From: Chrysemys picta bellii
Lineage: Eukaryota > Chordata > Testudines > Emydidae
Length of the DNA: 64,000 nucleotides
NCBI RefSeq assembly: GCF_011386835.1
Contig: NC_088804.1
Span: forward strand, 36,257,549 to 36,321,548
Direction: 5' to 3'
This document shows positions 32,837-44,060 of the stretch, piece after piece. The translations under genes and the position numbers were made by a program. The first letter of the stretch is position 1. Each line of letters starts with the position of its first letter. Below the pieces are notes generated by a model. It was not told the origin of the DNA. It ran no database searches and saw only the letters and a program-made list of their open reading frames with translations.

Positions 32837-35800
32837 AGATGCCACTATGCCCTTCGATATATAGTAATGTATGTTAAATGTAGGTACCAAAATCTACTGA
32901 GAACAAAAAAGTAATATATAGGCAGTATACTTTCTCTAGTAATTCTTTAATACTAGTCTATTTAATGGGAAACACTGGTAGTAAAGAAGGCTCAAATAGG
33001 ATAAGAAAAAAAAACAACCTTCATATATTCACTGATGTCATCTTAACAACAGCTGATATATTACAATGGTATGCACTTTTTAACTGCAAGTAAAATAGCC
33101 ATTACACTTGTAACATTTTATGTGAAATGTTATTGGAGAGAAAATAGCTTTGACAATATATATTTGAAAAATTGTTGCTCTTATTCAGAATTCATGACTG
33201 CAGTCTTCCTGCAATATATCAAATCTATAGTGAATCGTCCATCACATTACCTTTTAGGTAACGGTTAAACTGATGCTCCATGGTTTATAGAATATTGAAA
33301 GCTGAGGAACAGTTTCCTACCCCAAAAAACCTTGCTTAGTTCAGTTTTTAAAAACGGTCTCTTTAAACAAGTATGAAGTACCAGTATATAAATACAGTGC
33401 TCCGTGGAATCCAGGGATGTTGCAGCCTGATACAAACACAGTTATTATCACCATTTAAGCAAGTGGCCTGGAGAACGAATGTGTATTAATTATAAAGAAT
33501 GCAGAGTAAGTACAACTGTGCCTGATTTGCATTTGGTTCAGCTGTTATTTTTCTTTCCAGGGTGCAGAAAGAGATTTCACAGATATTTAATGGAAGGCCA
33601 TAACAATGGTCCTTCCCATCCAGACAACAGTAATGCAATTATCTTCCCTGCACAAAACACCACCACCACCACATTGTTCATGCAAAGTTAAGATTGAGAA
33701 GTAAACTAATAAGGTACTGAAGAATTCAGACAGTAATGATTAGAGGTACCTATTTTGTGGGGGACTGGGTAGCTGAGGGGATCGATACTGGGCTACAGAG
33801 CCTTTCATTACTATGGCACAGCGTCAAATCCATCCCATATTGTTTATCCTCTGATGTGTGTTCACTAGCAGACTGGTTGGGTGGTTAAAGTCCATTTCCT
33901 GATGGAGGGCACAACGTGGTGTCACAGGGTTACAGCCAGGTTCTTCAGAACCGTAAAAGATGTCCATATGGCAACTGATTGATGTACATATCATTGATCT
34001 AGGGATGGGCCAATTCTAAGTTTCATGTTCTAGATGGAAGCCACCAAAAGAGGATATTTGGCTGCTGTGACTCACTGGGGTGGCAGAAGGTGTGATAGGG
34101 TTAAACTGGCCCAACCTCAATAGTCTACTAAAAAGGGAAGTCTTGAACTAAACTTCACCAGCCTGAGGAAATAGAGGGATGGGCTTTGAGAGTCCCATAA
34201 ACAGACACCCAAATGATGACTCCGGAGTGAGCTCTTTATAGAATGCTAGTGGCCACACATCTTATACAAAAGAGATCTAGGTAAAGACTAGTGATCTTTT
34301 TGGTTAATAAATGTTATTTTTGAAGAGTTTTATAACACTGTTATTTTCCTGCCTGAATGTGCATGTTACTTTATATAATTCAGCTTCTATATTAAAATTC
34401 CCTGTTTTTCTCGTACATATTTAGCCAGGGATTTTTATGTTAGACTTTAAAATAAATGTGTTTTATCTTGTTCCTTCACCTGCTAAAGTTAAGTGCTTTA
34501 TCATTTTGTTGTGATAATGTAGCACTAACTCAAAATGTGCAGTGAACCCAGAAACCTCTGTTATCTAACCAAAGTATTTTTTCTTGGAATCTACCAAAGA
34601 AATAAATATATAACAGGTTGTAGGATTGGGAAGTTGCTCTGTTCATTTTATTGAGTAAATATATGTCAATCTCCATGAAAGAAAAAAGCAAGTGTAACTT
34701 GTAAGAGCACAAGGGTGGAGGCAGGGCAGAGTTATAATGTTAGGATATGGACATGGAATTGACCTCCCTTAAAGTTTGGGGGAGGTCAGAAATGGGGTTT
34801 TGGTTGCAACCTATCCCTGTTCCATAGATTGTATTCTGACACACATGTAGAAATGTGCACACACACCTATGTAAAAGGGCCAATTCTCATTTGCTCTAAG
34901 GTTATTTTACATTACTCTGGTAGTGTAAATGTGGCTTTAAATTACAAAAATACTGCCCGAGCAGTGTAAAGAGGCCTTAGTTTAATTGAGAATAAGAACC
35001 ACAGATTTACATATGCCATTACACATATATCTGCGCACCCCCTCCCACCCCCAATAGACACAAAAATGTGCGCACACATGAATGCACACAAACACACATC
35101 ATCACCTGTGGTTCTGGCTGCAGGAGAGAAGAGACTAAAATTGGGTGGGTGTAAATCAAGTGTGGTGGCTGCAATAATTCTTAAAAACAACCGAGGGGAA
35201 AAAAGTTTCAAAATATGTTCGCCATAAATAAAATATACAAGGGCTTGCTGTGAGTGCAGTATTGATCCCTGTTGTAAGTTGAGATGTAGAGAACTGCAGT
35301 GCTGGCATTTGTGAATTGACAGTAGTCCTGGTTTGCCAGTCCCCAAATTACTATTCCGCACACGGCCAGTTGGAGGGAAGTCATTAATTAGGTTGACTTC
35401 TTTACTCAGGATGTAAGGGTAGAATTATCCTACAATGCCCCATGGTATGCTCTTTACTTATGGCTTCTCTAGGACCTTCGGCAAATTGATGGGTAAAAAT
35501 AACCTCTCAGTGAACGCAAGACAGTCCTTTAAAACACAGCCAAAGAAATGGAAAGGTGGACTGGGGCTGCTAAAGTTTGCAGCAGGATTGGTTGAGGAAG
35601 AATTAAATTGATAAAGCTGGGATCGGACAGTCTGTACAGCAGGGTTTAGTCTCCATTGGAATCAATGAGGGCATTACAGGGTGTCTGGCGATTCAAGGGG
35701 ACCGGGGCGCAGCCAACCCCGTTCTGGAGAGGAGCCCAGCAGGAGGTATTGTGAACTGTCTGACTCAGCTGGACAGCATCTAGTGATTGGGTGGGATGAT

Positions 35801-36317
35801 TTCCAGCTATGAATAGCAGCCCCCTACCCTCCCGCCCCCAGCTCCAAGAAAGGGCGGGCAATACACTCTTCAGTGAATGCAGCAGAATGCTATGAGAAGG
35901 CAGACCAATTGACGCTGTGGACTGTGCCCCCAATCCCAACCCCCTCTTCCCCCCAGGCTCGGGAAGGGCGAGATTGTTAAGCTACCAGAGGCCAGGGGTC
36001 ACCTCACCCTCAGGGGAGAACAGGACTGATGCTTCGTATTATTGCTCCACATTTGTGTGTGTGTTGAGGAATACACAGCCCTGAGGTAAAGGCTACAAAC
36101 TAAACTGGACATGGCCAATTTTGTCTTAGGCTGCTGACAAAGGCTGTCCACCAGCCTTCAGAGGGTTATCTGTATGTTGCATCAGGAGAATAGGGTTCAA
36201 GTCGTATATTTTGCTGTGCACTTCTTGGGGTAAGGAAGAAGGGAACCGAGTGTATCCGCATTGCAAAAGCAGTTGAAACAAGGGAGAGCTAATATTCTTA
36301 TGCTTTAGATACTCTTG
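32837..36317. other. Unassigned sequence
   Basis: About 3.5 kb with no gene recognised. It includes a short CAC run near 33660 and a C-rich patch near 35030-35060. A segment near 34870-34980 (ggccaattctcatttgc to agaggcctta) has weak inverted ends but is not convincing. Confidence 0.45.
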
Positions 36318-36325
36318 CTATAGAG

Positions 36326-37023
36326 CAGAGGTTCTCAAACTGTGGTCTGTGGACCACCAGTGGTCCGCGAGCTCCATTCAGGTGGTCCGCAGATAGTTCT
36401 CTCTAAGGTGCCACCTGGGTGGCCACACAAAAGAATGAAGGGCCACCCACCTAATTAGTGAAGCCACACAAGCACGGCTTCACTAATTAGGTGCCTGGAC
36501 CCTGGAGAAGACACACATGTAAGGTGAGGTGGTGGCCGTGGGGAGAATAGGGGGTAGGTGGTAGGGGGCAATAGGGTGAGAAGAGGGGGTTGGGGAGAAT
36601 TTGGGATATGCAGGGCTGTGGCAGCCAGAGAAAGAGTTGACTTTCCCCAGCTCCAGGGCTGCGGCTGCCGGGGAGAGACCCCCCACCTTCCCAGCCCCAC
36701 TTCAGGGGCTGCCATGGCAGGAGAGAGACTCTCCCCACCTCCTTCCCAGCCCCAGCTCGGGGGCTGCCGTGGCGGGGGAGAGAGGGCACATCCATCGCAT
36801 TTATTCGAAACATAAGACTACTGAACTGATATTAAAATATGAGTTGTGTGCTTTTATTTGTAATTAATAATTAAAGTTTTTTTTTATATAGCACTTTTAT
36901 CCAAAACGCTTTACAATAGTTAGCTAATGGTACAAACAACATTTGGAAAGATCATTAAGTGGTCTGCCGAGACCCTCAGCAAATTTCAAGTGGTCCACAC
37001 ACAAAAAAGTTTGAGAACCACTG
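36326..37023. mobile_element. Non-autonomous hAT element (CAGNGGTTCTCAAAC ends)
   Basis: The left end is cagaggttctcaaactgtgg; the right end, inverted, is cagtggttctcaaac. The 8-bp target duplication is ctatagag (36318-36325) and ctatggag (37024-37031), one mismatch. The element is 698 bp and mentions of tggtccgc or tggtctgc recur near both ends. A perfect internal hairpin lies at 36448-36493. The GC-rich middle gives several overlapping chance frames. Ends match the hAT-Charlie style. Confidence 0.9.
36448..36493. repeat. Perfect 18-bp inverted repeat inside the hAT
   Basis: cacctaattagtgaagcc (36448-36465) and its exact complement (36476-36493) flank a 10-base loop. Confidence 0.95.
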
Positions 37024-37234
37024 CTATGGAGAATAGAGTGGCTTGGCTGATGACTGTGTCCAAATGTGTCAGAGCTGAAAAGTTTCCATGAGGGATCTAT
37101 CCTTTCTTAATGTCTATAACAAATGCATGTTTATTTCTGGCTTATCACTAAAAGGCAAGAAAACATTCCAGATAATCTTGTCATGCAGGTATAGTCTGAC
37201 TTATTGCATTGGAAATAAGTTGTCTGTGACACTA

Positions 37235-37340
37235 ACATGTAGAGCTGGGTGGAAAATGGGTTTTTTTTAACTCTTCATCCTGAATCATGATGAAAACTTA
37301 AAATTTTTCCCGGGAGGAAAATTCTGATGAATTTCATTTC
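37235..37340. repeat. A/T-rich 'ttttca/tgaaaa' interspersed repeat, copy 4 (short)
   Basis: Begins agagctgggtggaaaatggg and continues with atgatgaaaacttaaaattt and gatgaatttcatttcagg. Resembles the copies at 5.88 and 56.73 kb. Confidence 0.45.
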
Positions 37341-37597
37341 AGGGTACCCAATACAGAATTCTTCAGCTTGCTTCTGGCTGCCTGACTCCTTGGGCGGTGT
37401 CCTCTTTGCACAGCCATGCTACCAGCTCCCTGGAAAGTTGGGTAGCCTGGAAAGGCAAGTGCCCAGAGGAGCCTATGTTGGCAGGAATCCATGTGGGTAC
37501 TCTGGCCATTCTGCCTGACTGGTTTTCATCAGAAAATTTCCCAGAAGCTCTACTAACACATTGTCTTCCTTTCTGGGCAAGTTGACATCATAGCATC

Positions 37598-38428
37598 TGT
37601 CACGGACTCACAGGTCATGCCCACTCTTGGCCCAGTACGGTCCCTTCAGTGCGACAGCCCTTCTCAGGGGCCCACTCTCTCTCGGGGGTTAAGCCCCGCC
37701 GCCTCCTGGAACTGCACCTCTCTGAGCCTTAGCACGCCTGTCTCTCACCGTGGGCCCCCTCATGGAATCCACTCGCTCTGGACCCATGGGGCCTCCACTC
37801 CCAGAGGGAATAATGCAACTCTATTCTCTAGACCAGAGTGTCTCTTAGCCAGCGTAAAACAGGAGGGTTTATTGAGCATCTGAACGCAGCACAGGAAACT
37901 CCCGGGGCCCTCAGTCCTGGCCTCCCTCAGCACAGCAGATCTAAGTCTCTCCTGCATCCAGCAGACTCTGCCTGCTCTCTCTCTGAGAGTCCTGAGCCCC
38001 TGTGCTTTCCAGCTGGACATCTGATATCACCTTCCCCCCCAAGCCCCACCTCTGTCCATTGTCTTCTATCCAGGTAAACAGGGTCGCCTGGGTCTCCTCT
38101 CCTCTCAGCCATCCTTTGTTCCCCTCTGGCTGTAACTGGCTGGTCAGATCACCAGGGTCCTCTCTTTGCAGCCCATTGTCCTCCCACTGGCCAGAACTGG
38201 CTGCGACTCCTGAGCTGGGCCTCCTGGTCACCAGTCGCTGGGGTATCCATTCTCCAAGCCATTGGCTGGGGTCCCAAGATCCATCACTGGTCCTCTGTAA
38301 CAACAAAATCCCTCTCCCATCACCTTGTTAAACCAGTAACACCCAGGGAAACTGCGTCCCACCCCTTCGGCATGCAAACCATTAAAAAAAAAACAAGAAA
38401 AACTAAGAAAATCCCCCACTTCATCATA
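37598..38428 (-). mobile_element. Solo LTR, minus orientation
   Basis: The left plus-strand end tgtcacggactc gives a minus-strand terminus ending in ACA. The minus-strand start is tatgatgaagtggggg, probably TGTGATGAAG with one change. A poly(A) signal lies on the minus strand (tttatt, 37868-37873). Flanking gcatc occurs at 37593-37597 and 38429-38433. A longer 13-bp direct repeat (catcatagcatct, 37586-37598 and 38422-38434) overlaps these boundaries and makes the exact junctions ambiguous. No internal retroviral genes are present. Confidence 0.65.
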
Positions 38429-38434
38429 GCATCT

Positions 38435-38939
38435 CCAAACACTGCTGGGAGATTGACTGATACCAGAAAGGACACTAACTTTGTCAGCTAAGATTCTGAT
38501 GTCAGTGTGGGGTTACACAGAAAGCTGATGAGAACCTTCTTTAGCCCATCAAAAAACCCTGGAGAAGGAATGAATGAAGCCATGAGTGACCCACGAGTGT
38601 GTTATGGCTTGAGTAACTATAGAAACTATCAAATGTGGATTCCATAACCACCAAAGCTAATATAAACAGGCCATTGGGCCAAATGCTACCATAATTCTGT
38701 GTGAGGAACTACCATGAAAATCAATAGGAATTATGCATGAATGTAATTTGCATGATATTCCTCATGGTGTCTGCTGTAGTTACCTCTCTAGCGGTTTCCT
38801 GCTGCTTATTACAACTGAGTCGCAGCTGTGCAAAGGCCTTCTGGATCCTCTCTAAATAATCTCAGAAATATTGTAAAACAAAACAATTCTACAAAGGAGA
38901 AGAATCACTTAACAGAGCTGTCTAAGAGTCTGTTTGACT
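38435..38939. other. Unassigned sequence
   Basis: No gene or repeat recognised. Confidence 0.45.
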
Positions 38940-39060
38940 TTGCTCTCCTGGGACTGCCTCAACTGCATACTATAAAGCCACACAGCAAGTCAGCGTCAGA
39001 ACCAGGGACAGAAGCCAGGAGTCCTCAACTCAAGTCCTCTGATCCAACCCATCAACTACT
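38940..39060 (-). mobile_element. MIR-like SINE fragment, minus orientation
   Basis: Contains cacacagcaagtcagcgtca, gaaccagggacagaagccag and gagtcctcaactcaagtcct, the inverse core and head of a CORE-type SINE. It is partial and old. Confidence 0.5.
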
Positions 39061-39563
39061 GTATATCCACTCCTTCAGAATATGCAATGAAGTTTTTGTA
39101 CTTAATCATCAAGTGCTTTTTCACCCCTTTTTCTCATTCTCTGTCTCTCTAACTCATCTCCCACCCCAGTCCCCTTCCCATCCCAGAATAGTCTCTCTCT
39201 GTCTCAGATATATTCTTTCTTTATCAAAGCCCTTCAGAAGGTGGTTTGACGCCTTGGAGAAATGCATGAGCAAGACAATTCAGAGGAAGAGAAGATCATT
39301 CAAATGGTCAAGTGCTGGGAGGGAGAGCGCTTTGGGAGCGGAAGCAGATAAAACCCTAAAAAATCCTTCATAGCAGTTAATATGAAAGTCAACAAAACGC
39401 TAAGTTGCATTCACACATTAAATGGGAGATTGGAGAAGTCATTCCACCACAGTATTATGGGATGGTTGGACTGGAATATGGCCTGTGTTATAACCACAAT
39501 GGTCTCTTCTGGCTTTAAAAAACCTATGAAACCTGCTCTGGTCAACCCATAAAAGGACATGAT

Positions 39564-39636
39564 GGGCCTGGTGCAAAGCTCACTGAGATCCTCTGGAAGG
39601 CTTTTCATCAACTTCTATGGCTTTGGATCAGGCCCC
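39564..39636. repeat. Short palindromic repeat ('ggatcaggcc' family)
   Basis: Ends gggcctggtgcaaagc and, inverted, gggcctgatccaaagc. The same ends border 53624-53694. Confidence 0.65.
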
Positions 39637-39719
39637 ATATGAAGATGTTCATAAGAGATAAGGGATACATTTTTTCAAATGTGCCCAAATGATTTAGGAG
39701 CCAGTCAAGCAGACTGATG

Positions 39720-40330
39720 GCTAGATGCACATAGGGAGTTAGGTGCCTACTAGCCACAAAGTCCACAATTTAGATCCTTACAACTCCAGCTCAGCTGCTG
39801 CCGAATCTTAAAGGTACCTAAACTCCTGTTGGTGCAGATATACATAGCTACCTAACTCCTGACACGGCTGAGACTCTCTGCACCTAACTCACACCTAAGC
39901 CCCAGCAGGAGTCACAAATTAGGTGTTCCCCCACCTATATTGCCTGGGAGGGGCAATCCAATAGGCATCATGCCTAACCCACACAACATGAGGAAGAGGT
40001 GAGTCCCCATGGTTAGAGCACTTGTCTGGGATGTGGGAGGCCAAGGTTTGCATCCCTGATTTGGGGCAGGGACTTGAACCCAGCTCTCCTGCCTGCCAGG
40101 TGAGTGCCCTGCTCATGAGGTTTTAGAGTATTCGGGGTGGGTCACTCAATCTCTACTTCAGGAGCTGTTTCACGTTGTACAACTACTTAAATATTCATTG
40201 GAGCAGGGACTAGAACCTACCTGGGGCTCCCGGGTGAATGTGCTAACAGCCAGGTGATAGAGTCATCCTTGCTTTCTCTAGCCCAAGAAGTATTTATCCA
40301 ATGCTAATCCCAATCCTGCCCCTCCCTCAA
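39720..40330. mobile_element. Composite repeat with inverted tRNA-like heads
   Basis: The left half repeats taggtgcct and cctaactc motifs. At 40008-40060 a plus-strand tRNA-like head is visible (tggttagagcacttgtctgg and ggtttgcatccc). At 40068-40120 a minus-strand head follows (inverse: gagcagggcactcacctgg and gggttcaagtccc, a good B box). A third, minus-strand head lies at about 40200-40265 (ggttctagtccc). Heads one and two face each other, making a palindrome. Class uncertain: tRNA-SINE dimer or a DNA element that captured such heads. Confidence 0.5.
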
Positions 40331-40562
40331 ACTCAGTGTTCTAAAGCACTTGACCATTTGGACTGAAAGAACCCGATGAATGATCATAACCCTAGAAGCA
40401 AGAGAAATAAGTCTTTGGGCCAATCCTTGTTCTGGTTGCCATAGAGATGGGGAGGAATGATGGGAAGCAAGGGAAAAGAAGGAGAAGAGGAAGGGCATGG
40501 AGATAAAAAGGAAAGAAGGGGTGATAGAAAGGAAGAAAAGGGAGAGTTAATGGGACAGTCTT

Positions 40563-41147
40563 GGGGTATGTCTGTCTACATTGCACATCACTGGTGGTGG
40601 CATGTAGGCTATCTGTAGCTACACAGTGCAGGGAAAAGCAGCTGCATCCACACTGAGGTATGTAGCTACATGTGTCAGTGAAATGTTCTGGTGACAGGGA
40701 AAGTCTACAAGGAAAGACTCTAGAAATGGGAAGGCAGAGGGACACTACCCTGCTAAAAATAGCATTGCAGACGTGGGAGGCAGTGGTTGGACACGTAGAG
40801 AGCCATGCAGGGGCACACCCAGAGGGTTCAGGTGTGTCTTTACTCCCCTAAGCAGTGCCTCACCATTGACACTGCTATTTATACCCACGCTAGGGAAGCA
40901 TGCAGTGAATGTACTCTACATGGGGAGAGGGATAGCTCAGTGGTTTGAGCATTGGCCTACTAAACCCAGGGTTGTGAGTTCAATCCTTGAGGGGGCCATT
41001 TAGAGATCTGGGGCAAAAATCTCTCTGGGGATTGGTCCTGCTTTGAGCAGGGGGTTGGCCTAGATGACCTCCTGAGGTCCCTTCCAACCCTGATATTCTA
41101 TGATTCTATGCCACCATAAGGAGTTTGCAGTGTAGAGGTATCCTTAG
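40563..41147. mobile_element. MITE with GTCTACA-type ends carrying a nested SINE
   Basis: The left end is ggggtatgtctgtctacatt; the right end, inverted, is ggatacctctacactgcaa. Flanking triplets are ttg and tta. The SINE at 40922-41110 interrupts the right part, after which gccaccataaggag and the terminal gcagtgtagaggtatcc resume. The left half also has inner tagctacaca and gtagctacat repeats. Same end type as the elements at 3.43, 10.65, 20.72 and 61.45 kb. Confidence 0.6.
40922..41110 (+). mobile_element. tRNA-derived SINE with CR1 octamer tail
   Basis: The head matches the SINE at 29855 (A box tagctcagtggtttgag, B box gagttcaatcc). The tail is CR1: ggttggcctagatgacctcc, tgaggtcccttccaacc, ending in two octamers attctatgattctatg. 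Sharing the LINE 3' end lets the CR1 reverse transcriptase mobilise it. It is full length, about 189 bp, and inserted within a MITE. Confidence 0.92.
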
Positions 41148-42537
41148 AGGAAACAAGGTAAAGATATACAAGAGTTTTACCCTGCACAGAAAACTTTTTC
41201 TGAGTTTTTTTTCTGTGCCAGGGAAAGGGAAAGCAAGTTCATTTTTGAAGTGCACATCAGGCTATTTTGTCTGTGTGACACGAATATATACACAAAATTG
41301 TAAAACGTCCCATTATTTTTATTTGGTGTCATAAACAATGTAGCATCCAGTACCCATTACCTGGTTATCCGGTGTGCTTCGTGTATTCTTTTGGAAATAG
41401 CTGAACTGAACAAAGAGCAAGCGAGGCGTTAACTACTGGTAACCATTATCAATACATTACTTTATACTTTCTTAGCTGAACTGTCCAACTTACGTCCTCT
41501 GAGATACACCTCAGGAGTACAGAATTGATCAAGCACTTTAAGGTGCTCTCAGCCAGAAGAGCAGAGATGATGGAAGGCCAGGCCCCAATGGAATTTCTTT
41601 ACCAAAAGCTAGTTAGAAGCCACAGAGGTGAAAAGTATCAATAGTTTTAAACTGGATTTAGACATATCAGGACAACAAAATACTATAGGATACAACTGTG
41701 AACAGTCAGGAGGAAAAACTGGTGCAAATATTTTACAGGTCATTTGCTAATAAATATGTTACTAAGGTAAAAACCAAGAGACAGATTCATCATCAGGGTT
41801 TGCAATCTTTGTTCCACGCTGGTGGTGTAAATTGGCCCGATGCCTGGGTTAGATGGATGGTTGAGCCAAGTTCATCAGCGTGACACTAAGCAGCTAGAGA
41901 ATACAACTAACTTTGGCCCCACATCCTTGCCTTCAGGCTAGTAGGAGTGAAAGAATCAAATTCACTTTTCATCTTTTATTCTGTTTATTTTTCTACAATA
42001 CTCAGCTTACATAATGAAACTCGACTGGTCAGTTTCACTTTCTGTTTCTCATATATTTGCATATTACTGCTGGGTTTGGGGTTTCCAGTACTTTAAGGGA
42101 ACAATCAATGGACTTTTCATCCAAATTTTCAAAAAGGAAAAATATCTAGTCTTACAAGGTTTTCTGAAGTCCTTTATGGAAAATTCATCTCTGGGGCTTA
42201 ACTACTTGATGGTACCTGTTAAGAGAACTGTCTTTTTTTTGCCTCTAATTTTGCACATGCAGCTGATTTTGCTAGCTAAATAGGTATGCCCTGTTTATGA
42301 ACAACCATAGAAGTGAGCACCCAACTGTCCACATTGATTGCAAAATGACTACGCAATAGGGCTGTTGGAAGACTAGTCACTGCATGCAAAGATTAATCCC
42401 ATATTGTAATTTTTTTTCAATGTGGCGCGCAAAATCATCGATCAATGTCATACACAAATAAGTGGCAGCCAGCGGGTTAATCGTGAAGTACCTAATATTA
42501 GCACTTCAGCTTCAAAATGGGTCACCCAAGTGACTAG
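41148..42537. other. Unassigned sequence
   Basis: No gene or repeat recognised. Confidence 0.45.
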
Positions 42538-43013
42538 TGTCAGGATCCCAGGTGCCAGCAGCCCCGCTTAATGGTTAGAACTGTATGAAGGGGGCCAGGA
42601 GCCAGAAATCAGGAACCAGCGCCAATCCAGAGTCAGAAACTCAGGAGATCCCAGGCACTGCCCATTCGACTTAGTGGTTAGAACCAGTCTGAGGGGGCCA
42701 GGAATGGGAGTCTGAAACCAGGAACCAGAAGCAAGGGTCAGAGCCAGAGTCAGGAGCCAGGAACTAGGAAGGAAATGTAGGGCTGGAGCTGGACCAGAGC
42801 AAGTCTGGAGCAGAGCAGGGACAAGACTGATTGCAGCTGCGGCTAGAAGTATTGAGCAGCCAGCGACCCACTGCTGTTGCTAAGCTTAAAAGCAAGCCTG
42901 CCGGCTCCCTTCAGCCAGTTAGGCAGCCCTCCCGCACCCAGCTGAGCTCATTAATCTGCCTGGAGGCTGGGCTGGCTAGTATCAGACTCAGCTGAAGGTG
43001 CTCAACCCTGACA
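42538..43013 (+). mobile_element. Solo LTR (TGTCAGG...CCTGACA)
   Basis: Perfect 7-bp inverted termini TGTCAGG and CCTGACA begin and end with TG and CA. Flanks are actag (42533-42537) and accag (43014-43018), a 5-bp target duplication with one change. Length is 476 bp. The interior has a degenerate tandem of gagtcag, ccaggaac and gccagg words, and a doubled block (ggttagaac, ggggccagga) about 100 bp apart. Strand is tentative. It is a relic of an LTR retrotransposon or endogenous retrovirus, with no internal genes. Confidence 0.75.
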
Positions 43014-43639
43014 ACCAGTGGGTCACACACATGTATTCAATGGTGAATGTATTCAACTGAATCATGCAGACCAGTTTCAAAGCTCCATGAATACTAAAGA
43101 GCATAAATGTGGCTCAGTAGAACCAAAGCCTTCGTATTTGTGAGATATTTGCAAATATTTTGTTTCGGTTATTCAACCAGCTCTGGCAAGAACCCACATT
43201 TCCTGGCACGTGCACAAACATGGGCATGAAAACTCAGAAGCTGGCTGAAAAGTTGGCCCTCCAGTCTTTCAAAGTCCTCCTTTTGCTTTCAACAACATCA
43301 AGGCGAGATGATATGGGCTGATGTGGCTGAGAATTTTTTTTAAAACAAGTTCATGAGTGAGATCATAAAGCAAAGTATAATCATTCATTACAGTTGAACC
43401 TGGGAATCCCCATAAGGGACCAGAACTCCATTGTGTAGGAGCTGCACAGAGAAATTATTCCGGTTAGAGTCATACAAAAAATATAAAGGGACCCCCTACT
43501 CAAGACTCTAGGCATTCCTGCCATAAACTACAAAACAATTTAGCTTACTGGCAGAACACCAGGCTCCCCTTTCCCCCACAGATTAGCTTTCTCTCAAAAT
43601 CCCCCCAGCTATCTGCTCATATAAATAGACACATCTTGC
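43014..43639. other. Unassigned sequence
   Basis: No gene or repeat recognised. Confidence 0.45.
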
Positions 43640-44060
43640 CGCATTCCCTGAAGATCAGTAGACTTGGGCTTTTTCAAACCAGGGTGGAAGCCTGTTCCAG
43701 AGTTGAAGGTCCTATATGGAAAATGTCCCTGATTATTTAAACTAATGGAGAAGCAGCTCAAATGCCTACATCAGTCCCAACCATGGCAGTATGGCACAAG
43801 GAGAGAGGTCGTCTCTCAAGTAGCACGGTCCCAACTCATGTAGAGCTTTATTGGTGAAAACCAGCAGCTTAAATTCAATCCAGAGACCATACATTCAAAA
43901 CAGATCATGGAGCACTGGATGCACATGCTGCCACTGAGAAGCACTGCTTAATAGGTTGGCTTCTGCATTCTGCACCAACATAAGTTCCACATTGACCTAT
44001 GCTGCAGCCCCACAAAGAGTACATTGCAATAATCTTGTATGAACAAACAAGTAATAGCAA
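43640..44060. mobile_element. Probable ancient LINE-like repeat
   Basis: Words such as tagagctttattggtgaaaa, tggagcactggatgcacatg, ctgcattctgcaccaac and acattgcaataatcttg resemble a widespread, very old vertebrate LINE-type interspersed repeat. No reading frame survives. I recognise the texture but cannot name the family with confidence. Confidence 0.4.

Noticed and set aside
34868..34980. Possible MITE
   Set aside because: Only weak mirror similarity between the ends and no target duplication.
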